Shown: positions 1 to 8,727, numbered from the stretch's first letter. The stretch is 64,000 nt of DNA from Chromatiales bacterium (GCA_003251535.1 QKFD01000026.1:1-64000), one strand, 5' to 3'. Notes: generated from the letters alone by a model not told the origin. Program-made: numbers and translations.

Positions 1-54
1 GGGGGCGAGTTATCTCGATTTGGCGCTGGTACGGCGGCTCCACGGGGGGTGAGG

Positions 55-1224
55 ATGGCCAGACGAGTCGCGGCGCGCTTGGCTGAGATCGCCCCGTTTC
101 GGGTCATGGCACTGCTGGCCCGCGCACGGGAGCTGGAGGCGCAGGGGCGCTCCATTGTCCATATGGAGATTGGCGAGCCCGATTTTGCCACTCCAGAGCC
201 GGTGGCCCAGGCGGCTCTCGCCGCCATTCGCGCAGGGCATACCCACTACACACCCGCCCTTGGGCTACCGGCGTTACGGGAGGCGATCGCCCAGTTCTAT
301 CTCCACCGCTTTGGGGTCTCGGTGGCCGCGGAGCGGATTGTCATCACTCCCGGCGCCTCTGGCGCCCTGTTGTTGGCCTTGGGGACGGTGGTCGATAGGG
401 ATGAGGAGGTGCTGCTGGCCGATCCCGGCTATCCCTGCAATCGGCACTTCATCCGCTTCATTGAGGGGCGGACGCGGGCGGTACCCGTAGGGGTGGCAGA
501 ACGCTATCAGCTGACCGCAGCCACTGTGGCTGAACAGTGGTGTGAGCGGACCGTGGGGGCGCTAGTGGCAAGCCCTTCCAACCCTACCGGGACCCTGATC
601 CCGCCGGCAGAGTTGGCGCAACTCTCCGAGGTGGTGGAACAACGGGGGGGCGCGCTTATTGTGGATGAGATCTATGGCGGCTTGACCTACGGCAGTGAGC
701 CTACCAGCGTCCTGGCGGTGAATGACAACGCTTGGGTGATCAATAGCTTTTCGAAGTATTTCTGCATGACCGGTTGGCGGCTTGGTTGGTTGGTGGTACC
801 GCCGGGGATGGTCGAGCCGGTGGAGCGGCTGATGCAGAACCTATTCATCGCCGCGGCCACCCCCTCTCAATATGCCGCCCTGGCCGCATTTCAGCCGGAG
901 AGTATCGAGATCCTGGAGCAGCGGCGGGAGGCGTTTCGGCAGCGGCGGGACTTCCTGCTACCGGCGCTGCGGGAGCTGGGGTTCACCATCGAGTGGGTGC
1001 CGGAGGGGGCCTTCTACCTCTACGCCGATAGCAGTCGCTTGACCGATGACAGCGAGGTGTTTGCCGGCCGCCTGCTGGAGGAGGCTGGGGTTGCGGTCAC
1101 TCCGGGTAACGATTTTGGGGCCCACCGCGCCCATCAACACCTGCGGTTTGCCTACACCACCTCACTGCCCCAGCTGGAGGAGGGGGTGGAGCGGATTGCC
1201 CGCTTCTTGCGCGCAGGGGGATAG
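55..1224 (+). CDS. PLP-dependent class I/II aminotransferase
   Basis: This is a cytosolic fold-type I aminotransferase of the aspartate/alanine transaminase superfamily, which moves an amino group between an amino acid and a 2-oxo acid through pyridoxal phosphate. The N-terminal IGEPDFATPEPV segment, the SPSNPTGTL loop, the VDEIYGGLTY aspartate that contacts the PLP nitrogen, and the NSFSKYFCMTGWRLGW segment with the Schiff-base lysine are all present. About 389 residues is normal for the family. The ATG at 55 follows a GGGGGG tract; a GTG at 49 in the same frame would add two residues. The substrate cannot be read from the sequence. It stands alone, followed by an inverted repeat and a small unknown gene. 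Confidence 0.9.
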   Translation: MARRVAARLAEIAPFRVMALLARARELEAQGRSIVHMEIGEPDFATPEPVAQAALAAIRAGHTHYTPALGLPALREAIAQFYLHRFGVSVAAERIVITPGASGALLLALGTVVDRDEEVLLADPGYPCNRHFIRFIEGRTRAVPVGVAERYQLTAATVAEQWCERTVGALVASPSNPTGTLIPPAELAQLSEVVEQRGGALIVDEIYGGLTYGSEPTSVLAVNDNAWVINSFSKYFCMTGWRLGWLVVPPGMVEPVERLMQNLFIAAATPSQYAALAAFQPESIEILEQRREAFRQRRDFLLPALRELGFTIEWVPEGAFYLYADSSRLTDDSEVFAGRLLEEAGVAVTPGNDFGAHRAHQHLRFAYTTSLPQLEEGVERIARFLRAGG

Positions 1225-1305
1225 CTAGAGGCACTCAATGCTAGATCGAGGGCTTGGGAGGTGTGGTGTAGATGCAACGGTGTGGTTTGCAACCAAACCG
1301 TCATG

Positions 1306-1330
1306 CTGAAAGTGACACATCTCACTTTCA
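1306..1330. terminator. 9-bp inverted repeat after the aminotransferase gene
   Basis: TGAAAGTGA (1307-1315) and TCACTTTCA (1322-1330) form a perfect 9-bp stem with a 6-nt loop. A weaker palindrome, GGTTTG/CAAACC, lies just upstream at 1284-1299. There is no T-tract, so this may be a terminator stem for the aminotransferase gene or an operator for the small gene that starts at 1388. Confidence 0.4.
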
Positions 1331-1387
1331 AGGGGGGTAAGACAGGTTATTGTTCATCTCAGGCTGGTAGCCGCGAAGGATATTGAG

Positions 1388-1630
1388 ATGAATAGCACTG
1401 TGGTAAATACGCGACAAAAAGATCCGCTGCCCCCCTCGATTGTGGATGAGATGATGGAAGGGGTGCTTCACGACTGGTCAGGGCTGCGCAGCTATGTGCG
1501 TGGTCGGCGTGCCGGTGCCCCGGCCGACCAGACCATGGAGGTCCTGCTCTCTGAGGTACTGCGCACCCGTCTTCACAGCGGGACCGATGTGCGCAAGGTG
1601 TTGCGGGTGCTGCTGGCACCCCGCAGCTGA
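1388..1630 (+). CDS. small protein of unknown function
   Basis: This encodes 80 residues and I do not recognise the family. The ATG is preceded by AAGGA at 1376-1380 with good spacing, which supports a real gene. The product is soluble, with no signal peptide, membrane segment or cysteine. It looks mostly helical, with a basic middle (YVRGRRAG) and a C-terminal LLSEVLRTRLHSG segment that could pack as an amphipathic helix. It lies alone between the aminotransferase and the convergent copper receptor, with an inverted repeat 58 bases before its start. A small regulatory or adaptor protein is possible, but nothing visible proves it. Confidence 0.55.
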   Translation: MNSTVVNTRQKDPLPPSIVDEMMEGVLHDWSGLRSYVRGRRAGAPADQTMEVLLSEVLRTRLHSGTDVRKVLRVLLAPRS

Positions 1631-1727
1631 GAGGTGACGAAAACCGGCTTCGCTCACTAGGGGTCTACCCCATAGGGTGGCGACGGCCAGGCTTTCACCA
1701 CCTCTAGAGCGGTTGTAGATAGGACAC

Positions 1728-1762
1728 GCCCCGCGTCCGGGGCAAGCCTCCGGACGTGGGGC
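1728..1762. terminator. GC-rich hairpin between convergent genes
   Basis: GCCCCGCGTCCGG (1728-1740) pairs with CCGGACGTGGGGC (1750-1762) over 13 positions with one G-T pair and a 9-nt loop. It lies just past the 3' end of the copper receptor gene and after the small gene at 1388, so it could end transcription from both sides. No T-tract follows on either strand. Confidence 0.5.
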
Positions 1763-1787
1763 GGTGGGACGGACGCCCTAACGGGGT

Positions 1788-3755
1788 TTAGAACTTGGCC
1801 GTGGCCTTCAGCCAGAAGGTACGGCCTGGTTCATAGACCCGATCGGTCTGCTCGAACCCCGCCACTTCAGCGCCTGCGCGGCTGACATGTTCGTAGTAGG
1901 TGCGATCCAGCAGGTTATCGACCCCGGCGGTGAGGGTAACCGCATCGGTCACTCGCCAGCCGCCGTTGAGAGAGAGCACTGCGAAGCCCGGCGTGGCGCC
2001 TAGATCCGTGCCGGCGATGGTGCCGCTCCCCACATCCACCCGATCCTGCTCCATTACCCCGCGTGCCAGGACGCCGGCACTCCAGCGCTCCTGCTCATAC
2101 TGCAAACCCAGGGTCGCCTCCAACGGGGCCACCTGGGCCAGTGGGCGGTTATCCGTGTCGTTTTCGGCCCAGGTCCAGGCGATGGTGGCAACACTCCGCC
2201 AGTGGGGGGCAAACCGCCAAGTGGCATCGGCCTCAAAGCCATAGAGCAGGGCGTCCACGTTGCGTGCCTTGGCCGCCGTATTGGTGATGAGGATGTAGTC
2301 GTCGATCACCCCATAGAAGGCGGCTAGATTGGCATCGAAGCTACCGCCTTTGTAGCCCAGGCCGAAGTCGAGCTGGGTGAGCCGTTCCCGATCCAGATCA
2401 AATACCCGATTCCGCTCCCAGTAGTCGGGGGTGCGTTCGGTATGGCCCAGGCCGACGTAGACCATCATCGGGGTCCCCTGTGGGCGGTGCTCCCAGCGGA
2501 GGAAGCCGGCGGTCGTGGTCTGGTCGTCATCTGTGCCTGCGGTGACGCCCCCCACATCGCTATCCGCGGTGGCCTCTTGACGGTCAACCCGCGCCCCTGC
2601 CACCAGCTTGTGGGCTGGGTTGAGGGTGTAGTTCAGTTCGGTGAAGAGGCCCCGAGTCTCCGCGCTCATATCATCTAAACGTGGGCCAAGCACTGGATTG
2701 CCCATCATGGCGCTGGCGGCCCGCTTGGTGTGTTCATCACTCCGCCAGTCCGCGCCGACGGTGGCGAGCAGGGAGGGGCTGAAGTGGAGATCTGCGGCGA
2801 TACGGGCGCCATCGGTCTGGCGATCCGGGTTGGAGACCATCTTCATGCCACTGGTCTGGCGCAGCGAGTAGTTGTCCATCACATGATCGACATAGTTGCT
2901 GTACCAGGTAAGCTCTAGCCGCCCCACCAATGGGCTCAGGTCAAACTGCTCAAAGCGGGCCGACCACCCTTCGCGCTCAAATTTGGTGCCATCCATGGAG
3001 CGATCGGCATAGGCCGCTTCGGCATCGGAGCGCTCTGCGGTCAGGGTGAGGCGGGTGTCGTCACTGGGGGTCCAGGCGGCGATGGCCGTTCCGCTCCAGC
3101 GCTCATATTCAGAGTGGACCTCTCGACCGTCGCCATCCTGGTAGTCATCTGCCTCAGAGCGGGTCCCGATGAGCCGTAGAAAACCGGCAGAGGCGCCGGC
3201 AGTGGCGTCGATAAACTGGTCGTTACGGCCATAGCTCCCCACTAGAGCACCACCGTAAAAGCGTGCCCCTGGCTCGCTGAAGCGCGTGGTATCACGTTCA
3301 AACATCACGGTGGCGGCTATGTTCCCTGGGCCATAGAGTACGGTCTGGGGGCCCTTGATCACCGTGAGGCGCTCGAAAGTGCCGGGGTAGATGTAGGCGG
3401 TGGGGGGATCCATGCGCATACCACAGCCCCCAAATAGGTAGGCGCCATCCTGGAGGATATTGAGTCGAGAGCCCCCTAGACCACGGAACATGGGGTCGCC
3501 GGAGGTCCCACCCTTACGCACGACGCTGAAGCCGGGGATGTTGTCCAAGAGTGCCGCTCCATCGGCAGCGGGAATGGGCTGGCGCGGCAGTTTCGGATCG
3601 CTCTCTACCGTGAGTGGGTCATCCGCCATGACGGGCGCTGTGACCACTAACTCACCCAGATCCACCGCATCCGCAGCGTGAGTTGTGGTAGGCAGCAGCG
3701 CCAGGGTGATGGCGAGGGAGAGGAGGGTGCGGCGGGGCAAGGAGGGGTGGATCAT
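1788..3755 (-). CDS. oprC: TonB-dependent copper receptor (OprC/NosA type)
   Basis: This is an outer-membrane beta-barrel that imports copper using energy passed on by TonB. Residues 1-27 form a signal peptide ending in THA, a TonB-box-like segment (ELVVTA) follows near 35-40, and the plug domain contains KGGTSGDPMFRGLGGSRL. The copper site known from Pseudomonas OprC is a CxxxM plus an HxM motif. Here both halves are visible: C111 and M115 in GGCGMRM, and H291 and M293 in YVDHVMDNY. The barrel ends in a typical aromatic-rich C-terminus (FWLKATAKF). At 655 residues it is of normal length. An ExbB-ExbD-TonB set and a PCu(A)C copper chaperone are encoded 5-7 kb away and are plausible partners. 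Confidence 0.93.
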   Translation of the reverse strand: MIHPSLPRRTLLSLAITLALLPTTTHAADAVDLGELVVTAPVMADDPLTVESDPKLPRQPIPAADGAALLDNIPGFSVVRKGGTSGDPMFRGLGGSRLNILQDGAYLFGGCGMRMDPPTAYIYPGTFERLTVIKGPQTVLYGPGNIAATVMFERDTTRFSEPGARFYGGALVGSYGRNDQFIDATAGASAGFLRLIGTRSEADDYQDGDGREVHSEYERWSGTAIAAWTPSDDTRLTLTAERSDAEAAYADRSMDGTKFEREGWSARFEQFDLSPLVGRLELTWYSNYVDHVMDNYSLRQTSGMKMVSNPDRQTDGARIAADLHFSPSLLATVGADWRSDEHTKRAASAMMGNPVLGPRLDDMSAETRGLFTELNYTLNPAHKLVAGARVDRQEATADSDVGGVTAGTDDDQTTTAGFLRWEHRPQGTPMMVYVGLGHTERTPDYWERNRVFDLDRERLTQLDFGLGYKGGSFDANLAAFYGVIDDYILITNTAAKARNVDALLYGFEADATWRFAPHWRSVATIAWTWAENDTDNRPLAQVAPLEATLGLQYEQERWSAGVLARGVMEQDRVDVGSGTIAGTDLGATPGFAVLSLNGGWRVTDAVTLTAGVDNLLDRTYYEHVSRAGAEVAGFEQTDRVYEPGRTFWLKATAKF

Positions 3756-3992
3756 CGTCAGAGGTCTCGTTCTATGTAAAATGCTGGGCCCCTATGGCAA
3801 TCCCCATGCCGTTTGTAACATATTGTTTATACTGAACCCTTATGGACGATGGGGGAGGGTGGTGCGGCAAATGACGCAGCCACTATGGCAAAAGCCGCAA
3901 CCATGGGGCGTTGGGGGTGGCCACGGTTGCCCCTGCTTTCGCTCCCCGGGCCGTGCTGCCGCGGCCGTGGCTTACCTGGAATGGAGTTGTCG

Positions 3993-4676
3993 ATGCGAAC
4001 CTTTCTGACTGCCGGATTGATTCTGCTTCTTTCCTCATCCCCTCTCTTGGCTGAGCCATCTGCCTCAGCGGCCGACCCCGCTATCAATACCCCCTATACC
4101 AACCCTAATTTCGATCGTTGGCGGGCGACTTTCGAACAGCATGGCCGAGAGGTGTATGACCAGCGTGAGGCGATCCTCTCAGCGCTCCACCTCACCCCTG
4201 GTCTGGTGGTTGCCGATATCGGCGCCGGTACCGGGCTCTTCTCCCGCCTTATGGCACGGGAGGTGGGAAGTGAAGGGCGGGTCTACGCTGTGGATATTGC
4301 GCCTTCGTTTGTGGCCGGTATCGAGCGTACTGCCCGGGAAGAGGGGCTGGAGAATGTGGTCGGCGTGGTGAATGACCAAGCCTCCATTGGCCTGCCGGCG
4401 GACTCGGTGGATCGCATCTTCATTGCCGATACCTATCACCATTTTGAGCAGCCACAGGCGATGCTCGCCGCGATGTGGAAGGCCCTCCACTCTGGCGGGG
4501 AGCTGGTGATTGTCGATTTCCGCCGCACCCCGGGGGTGAGTTCCGACTGGATACTGGCCCACGTCCGGGCGGGTGAAGAGGTGGTCAGGGGCGAGGTGGA
4601 GGCGGCCGGTTTTCAATTTGTGGAGAGCCCGGGTTTGTTACAGGGCAACTATTTCTTACGTTTTCGTAAACCGTGA
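3993..4676 (+). CDS. exported class I SAM methyltransferase-like protein
   Basis: The 227-residue product has the Rossmann-type methyltransferase core: motif I as VVADIGAGTGLFSRL, an acidic residue after the second strand in VYAVDIAPSF, then DRIFIADTYHHFEQP and GGELVIVDFRR. The start at 3993 has a GGAG ribosome site six bases away and gives a clear signal peptide (RTFLTAGLILLLSSSPLLA). The protein therefore appears to leave the cytoplasm, where S-adenosylmethionine is made. An in-frame ATG at 3981 would add four residues; longer starts read through unlikely sequence. It is divergent from the copper receptor and precedes an HbpS-like exported protein by 30 bases. The substrate is unknown. Confidence 0.8.
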   Translation: MRTFLTAGLILLLSSSPLLAEPSASAADPAINTPYTNPNFDRWRATFEQHGREVYDQREAILSALHLTPGLVVADIGAGTGLFSRLMAREVGSEGRVYAVDIAPSFVAGIERTAREEGLENVVGVVNDQASIGLPADSVDRIFIADTYHHFEQPQAMLAAMWKALHSGGELVIVDFRRTPGVSSDWILAHVRAGEEVVRGEVEAAGFQFVESPGLLQGNYFLRFRKP

Positions 4677-4706
4677 GCCTCAGTTGGGGGCCAAAGGGGG
4701 GGTTCA

Positions 4707-5204
4707 ATGTATCGCTTTCGCGCTATCGCTGCCTTACTTCTGTTAAGTGCTAGCCAGGGAGTGGGGGCGGCGGGTGAGCTAATCTCTCTCAAGTTTCTCT
4801 CGGCCGATCTCGCGGCGGAGCTGGTCCGTAATACGGTGACCGCGTGCCGTGCTCAGGGGTATCAGGTAAGCGCCGTGGTGGTCGATCGGACGGGTGGGGT
4901 ACAGGCACTCCTGCGCGACTCCTTGGCCCCTCGCTTCACGCTACAGATCGCTGAAGAGAAGGCCAATGCCGTCATCCTCTCCGGGGTTGCCTCGGGGGAG
5001 TTTCGCCGCAATCGTTCCGACATCAAAGATGAGATGAACCATGTGGCAGGGGTATTGGTCCTGGAGGGCGGGATCCCTATTCAGGTGGCCGGCTCCTTGG
5101 TGGCCGCTCTTGGGGTGAGTGGTGCCCCGGGTGGGGAGCGAGACGCGGCCTGTGCCGAGGAGGGGTTGGCGACGGTAGTGGAGCGGCTGGAGTTCGCCGA
5201 GTGA
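4707..5204 (+). CDS. exported GlcG/HbpS-family protein
   Basis: This 165-residue protein belongs to the GlcG/HbpS-like family, whose secreted members bind haem or take part in haem-linked signalling; other members are of unknown role. The N-terminus (YRFRAIAALLLLSASQGVGA) is a signal peptide. The rest shows the family pattern: alternating strands (YQVSAVVVDRTGGVQALLRD), an alanine-rich helix (EKANAVILSGVASGEFRR), and GGIPIQVAGSLVAALGVSGAPG. It follows the methyltransferase-like gene by 30 bases, so the two probably form an operon of periplasmic proteins beside the copper receptor. Whether it binds haem cannot be decided from the sequence. Confidence 0.85.
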   Translation: MYRFRAIAALLLLSASQGVGAAGELISLKFLSADLAAELVRNTVTACRAQGYQVSAVVVDRTGGVQALLRDSLAPRFTLQIAEEKANAVILSGVASGEFRRNRSDIKDEMNHVAGVLVLEGGIPIQVAGSLVAALGVSGAPGGERDAACAEEGLATVVERLEFAE

Positions 5205-5391
5205 GGGTAACCCCTGTGGGTGGGCCGGGGAGAAAGGCCCAAGGGGCGTGTTCATTGAGATACAAGCCTTATGGGTACGTAAGTCTATGGGCCATCACGT
5301 AAATCCGACCCTTCCTAGAGGTTGCAACATTCGTCGGCTTCATGGTTAATTCCTTGCAAAATTATACGCGGCCGGGGGATTTGACTTTCCA

Positions 5392-6093
5392 ATGAGTACG
5401 GATGGCATCCGCTACATCTATTCGTTTGCCAATGGGCGGCGCGAGGTTTTTGATCTCACCTTTGATCCAAAAACCTTGACCCTGGTACACGATCCGGGCG
5501 AACCGCTCCCCGAGTGGACGGAGATGAAGCAGTTTCGCTGCGATAACTGCCCGCTGGATCCTGAGCAGGTAACCCACTGTCCATTGGCTGTAGCGCTGGT
5601 GGAGCCAGTGACCCGTTTTGGGGATGTAATCTCTTATCAGGAGATGCGGGTTGATGTGATTACCCCAGAGCGCGCTATCGTGCAGAAATGTAGCGCGCAG
5701 GATGGGATCTCCTCCCTGCTGGGGCTTATCAACGCCACTTCGGGGTGTCCCCATACCGCCTTCTTCCGCCCCATGGCGCGTTTCCATCTCCCTTTTGCTA
5801 GCGAGGCGGAGACCATCTATCGTGCCGTTAGCATGTATCTGCTAGGGGAGTACTTTCGCTCCCACTCCGGTACGGAGCCCGATGTGAGCCTCACTGGGCT
5901 GATTGATATCTATCGGGAGATAGAGACCGTCAACCGCTCCATTGTCCAGCGGCTGCGCTCCATCCGCACGGAAGATAGCGCCTTGAATGCCATTGTCCTG
6001 CTCGACCTCTACGCCAAGTCACTGCCCTTCGCGGTGGAGGATGCGCTGGAAGACCTGCGTTACCTATTTTCGGCCTACGAACGGAAGAAGTAG
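5392..6093 (+). CDS. conserved protein of unknown function with a Cys cluster
   Basis: I cannot assign a function to this 233-residue cytosolic-looking protein. It has no signal peptide or membrane segment. An N-terminal strand-rich part (GIRYIYSFANGRREVFDLTF) leads to a cysteine cluster C50-x2-C53-x9-C63 (CDNCPLDPEQVTHC), with C100 and C119 (TSGCPHTAFF) further on. The C-terminal half is helical (SEAETIYRAVSMYLLGEYF, LNAIVLLDLYAKSLPFAVE). The cysteine spacing would suit a metal or Fe-S site, or redox chemistry. A thioredoxin-fold gene starts 93 bases downstream. Its ribosome site is weak and its promoter unclear. Confidence 0.75.
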   Translation: MSTDGIRYIYSFANGRREVFDLTFDPKTLTLVHDPGEPLPEWTEMKQFRCDNCPLDPEQVTHCPLAVALVEPVTRFGDVISYQEMRVDVITPERAIVQKCSAQDGISSLLGLINATSGCPHTAFFRPMARFHLPFASEAETIYRAVSMYLLGEYFRSHSGTEPDVSLTGLIDIYREIETVNRSIVQRLRSIRTEDSALNAIVLLDLYAKSLPFAVEDALEDLRYLFSAYERKK

Positions 6094-6186
6094 CGGATGT
6101 CTATGGTGGCGGCCTACCTTGAGGCGGTGCCGCGGTATCGAGGGGCACATCCACTCGATATTTGATCTTTATAAGGAGATTCATTG

Positions 6187-6768
6187 ATGGCTCTAACCCC
6201 ATCCACCATGCTGGAACTCGGTACCCTAGCCCCTCCCTTCTCTCTACCGGATCCGGTCAGTGGCCGCACCTTCTCTCTCGATGAGTTGGTGGGAGAGCAT
6301 GGGGTATTGGTGCTGTTTATCTGTAACCACTGCCCCTACGTAAAGCATATTGCCGACGCTGTGGCGGCGTTTGGCCGTGAGTACCTGGCGCGGGGGCTTG
6401 GCGTGGTGGCTATTAGTAGTAACGATGTCCACCATCGCGCAGAGGATGGGCCACAGGCGATGGTCGAGGAGGGGCGGCTGCGTGGTTACTCCTTCCCCTA
6501 CCTATACGATGAGAGCCAGGCTGTGGCCAAGGCCTACCGAGCCGCCTGTACGCCCGATCTCTTTCTCTTTGATGCGGAACGTCGTTTGGTCTACCGCGGG
6601 CAGTTCGATGAGAGCCGCCCGGGTAATGATCGGCCGGTGACTGGGGCCGATCTGCGGGCGGCTGCCGATGCCCTGCTGAGTGGGTCACCCCTGCCGACGA
6701 CCCAGATCCCGAGCATCGGCTGCAACATCAAGTGGAAGCCTGGTAACGAGCCGGACTATTTCACTTGA
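6187..6768 (+). CDS. thioredoxin-family (AhpC/TSA-like) protein
   Basis: This protein of about 193 residues has the thioredoxin fold of the peroxiredoxin-like family. It begins with LGTLAPPFSLPDPVSG, typical of AhpC/TSA proteins, and carries a CNHCP motif (C46 and C49) followed by YVKHIADAVAAF. The second part holds the cis-proline-type segment ACTPDLFLFDAERRLVYRGQFD. No signal peptide is seen, so it is probably a cytosolic thiol oxidoreductase. An AAGGAG ribosome site at about 6173-6178 fits the ATG at 6187; a TTG three bases upstream is in frame. The gene converges with gabD. Confidence 0.85.
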   Translation: MALTPSTMLELGTLAPPFSLPDPVSGRTFSLDELVGEHGVLVLFICNHCPYVKHIADAVAAFGREYLARGLGVVAISSNDVHHRAEDGPQAMVEEGRLRGYSFPYLYDESQAVAKAYRAACTPDLFLFDAERRLVYRGQFDESRPGNDRPVTGADLRAAADALLSGSPLPTTQIPSIGCNIKWKPGNEPDYFT

Positions 6769-6813
6769 TAGGGGGCCGGCCGGGTTTTGACCCATCAATA
6801 GCGCGGAGTGGGG

Positions 6814-8268
6814 TCATGGCCCTCCCATACAGAGGTATTTCACCTCCTGGTACTCCTCCAAGCCATAGTGAGAACCCTCCCGTCCCAGCCCTGACGCCTT
6901 AACGCCGCCAAAGGGGGCGGCGGCGTTGGAGATGATCCCCTCGTTGATGCCCACCATGCCCGCCTCCAGCGCCTCTGCCACCCGCCAGACACGGTGAATA
7001 TCGCGGCTGTAGAAGTAGGCGGCTAGGCCGTAGGGGGTGTCATTGGCCAGGCGGATCGCCTCCTCCTCCGTCTGGAAGCGGGTGATGGCGGCCACCGGAC
7101 CGAAGGTCTCCTCCTGGCTGAGGAGCATGTCGCTAGTGGCATTGGCAAGTAGGGTTGGGTAGACAAAGTTGCCGCCGCGCGGATGGGGGGTGCCACCGAG
7201 CAGCGAGACGGCCCCTTTGGCGATAGCGTCCTCGATGTGCTGCTGCACCTTGGTGACAGCAGCACTATCAATGAGCGGGCCTTGAGTAACCCCCTCTTCC
7301 AAACCGCCCCCTACTTTGAGTTGGGCCATGGCCTGCTGCAGCTTGGTCGTGAATGGCTCAACGACCCCCTCCTGAACCAGAAAACGGTTGACGCAGACGC
7401 AGGTCTGGCCAGTGTTACGGAATTTGGAGGCGATGGCCCCCTCGACGGCTCGGTCGAGATCGGCGTCGTCAAAGACGATGAAGGGGGCGTTGCCCCCCAG
7501 CTCCAGCGATATCTTCTGCACATGGCGGGCGCACTGCGCCATCAGCTTACGGCCGATCTCGGTTGAGCCGGTGAAGCTCACCTTCCGTACGACAGGGCTC
7601 TCAGTAACCACATCGGCAAACAGTTGGGCGGGTCCTGTGACTACATTCAACACCCCATCGGGTAGACCGGCCTGCTGACCAAGGGCAGCTAGCGCCAACG
7701 CCGAGAAGGGGGTGGCGGAGGCGGGTTTAACTACCATGGAACAACCGGCAGCGAGGGCGGCGCCGGCCTTGCGGGTGATCATGGAGGAGGGGAAGTTCCA
7801 AGGCGTGATGGCCGCGGTGACCCCCACCGGCTGCTTGATGACCAAGATATGCTGACCCGGTTTGGGGGCCGGTATGGTCTCGCCGTAGGCGCGTGGCGCC
7901 TCTTCGGCAAACCACTTGAGGAAGCTGGCGGCATAGGCGATCTCTCCCTTGGCCTCGGCCAGTGGTTTGCCCTGTTCTAGGGTCATGATGCGCCCTAGCT
8001 CCTCTTGGTGGGCCAGCAGTAACTCGTACCAGCGGTAGAGGATCCGGCCACGTTCCGCAGCGGGGAGGTGTCGCCACTGCTCGAAGCCGACCTGGGCGGC
8101 ACGGATCGCCTGTTGATAGTCGGCAGCACCCAGCTTGGGAACCGTTCCCAGTAGCTCGCCTGTGGCAGGATTGTGCACCTCTAAGAGGCCGCCGTCGGTA
8201 GCGGTTACCCAGGCGCCACCGATGTGGCAGCGATCGCGCAGCAGGGAGTCGTTGCTAGAAGATTCCAT
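6814..8268 (-). CDS. gabD: NADP-dependent succinate-semialdehyde dehydrogenase
   Basis: This 484-residue aldehyde dehydrogenase matches GabD, which oxidises succinate semialdehyde to succinate and so feeds GABA carbon into the citrate cycle. The general-base glutamate E256 lies in SLELGGNAPFIVF. The nucleophile C290 lies in FRNTGQTCVCVNRF, with the second cysteine two residues on that is common in GabD. The cofactor-loop segment TPWNFPSSMITRK and the FTGSTEIGRKL turn are intact. No GABA aminotransferase is encoded beside it; the aminotransferase at the start of the window is too far away to link. Related semialdehyde dehydrogenases cannot be fully excluded. Confidence 0.88.
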   Translation of the reverse strand: MESSSNDSLLRDRCHIGGAWVTATDGGLLEVHNPATGELLGTVPKLGAADYQQAIRAAQVGFEQWRHLPAAERGRILYRWYELLLAHQEELGRIMTLEQGKPLAEAKGEIAYAASFLKWFAEEAPRAYGETIPAPKPGQHILVIKQPVGVTAAITPWNFPSSMITRKAGAALAAGCSMVVKPASATPFSALALAALGQQAGLPDGVLNVVTGPAQLFADVVTESPVVRKVSFTGSTEIGRKLMAQCARHVQKISLELGGNAPFIVFDDADLDRAVEGAIASKFRNTGQTCVCVNRFLVQEGVVEPFTTKLQQAMAQLKVGGGLEEGVTQGPLIDSAAVTKVQQHIEDAIAKGAVSLLGGTPHPRGGNFVYPTLLANATSDMLLSQEETFGPVAAITRFQTEEEAIRLANDTPYGLAAYFYSRDIHRVWRVAEALEAGMVGINEGIISNAAAPFGGVKASGLGREGSHYGLEEYQEVKYLCMGGP

Positions 8269-8727
8269 AGTGCTCCTTCGCGGTATGGGTTGGGCGGCGC
8301 GATGCCGTCATTGGCGGATCCGAGTTTGGCGGCTAGAGTGCCTTTTCTCTTCGGGCCGTGATGGGGGTTAGGTCTCTCCACCCAGGTTGTCTAGCTGGCA
8401 GGCGGAGATGACGATAAGCGGCCATCGGCGGTGATGCAACCCAAGGCACCGGGGCCGGATGAGGGCCGACGCGGAGACCGTGCTGGATAGGCGGCCGCAT
8501 GGCGGGGTGCGGCATTTCGCTCAGTGCGGTGCGTCATATCCCCCATCGCACCGTGGTGAGGGTCCTTAAGGGCACTAAAATCAGGTCGGAACATATTGGC
8601 ATAAGCAGTGCTATTGCTTTTCGTACCATGCCATTCGGTGGAGTGGATCTCTTTAGGCAACAGCCAGTTGGCTTGACGCCCCGCCCCGGATTTGGTGAGC
8701 CGGGCGGGGCCTCGGGATGATGATGGG
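8269..8727. other. 459-bp intergenic region upstream of exbB
   Basis: This gap separates the divergent gabD and exbB genes and shows no convincing coding frame. It contains a sigma-54-like element (TGGCATAAGCAGTGCT, 8597-8612) with GG and GC ten bases apart but GTGC instead of TTGC. It also holds a GC-rich hairpin just before exbB (8678-8710). Promoters for both genes must lie here, but no clear -35/-10 pair was found. Confidence 0.5.
8678..8710 (+). other. GC-rich stem-loop in the exbB leader
   Basis: GCCCCGCCCCGG (8678-8689) pairs with CCGGGCGGGGC (8700-8710) with one bulged C. It sits directly before exbB and has no T-tract, so it may be an mRNA leader structure rather than a terminator. 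Confidence 0.4.

Noticed and set aside
3813-3833. Promoter TTGTAA...TATACT before the exported methyltransferase-like gene
   Set aside because: The two hexamers are only nine bases apart, and no better -35 lies 16-18 bases before TATACT.
8572-8590. NtrC-type enhancer box (GGCACTAAAATCAGGTCGG)
   Set aside because: Only the left half fits TGCAC; the right half and the spacing do not match the consensus.
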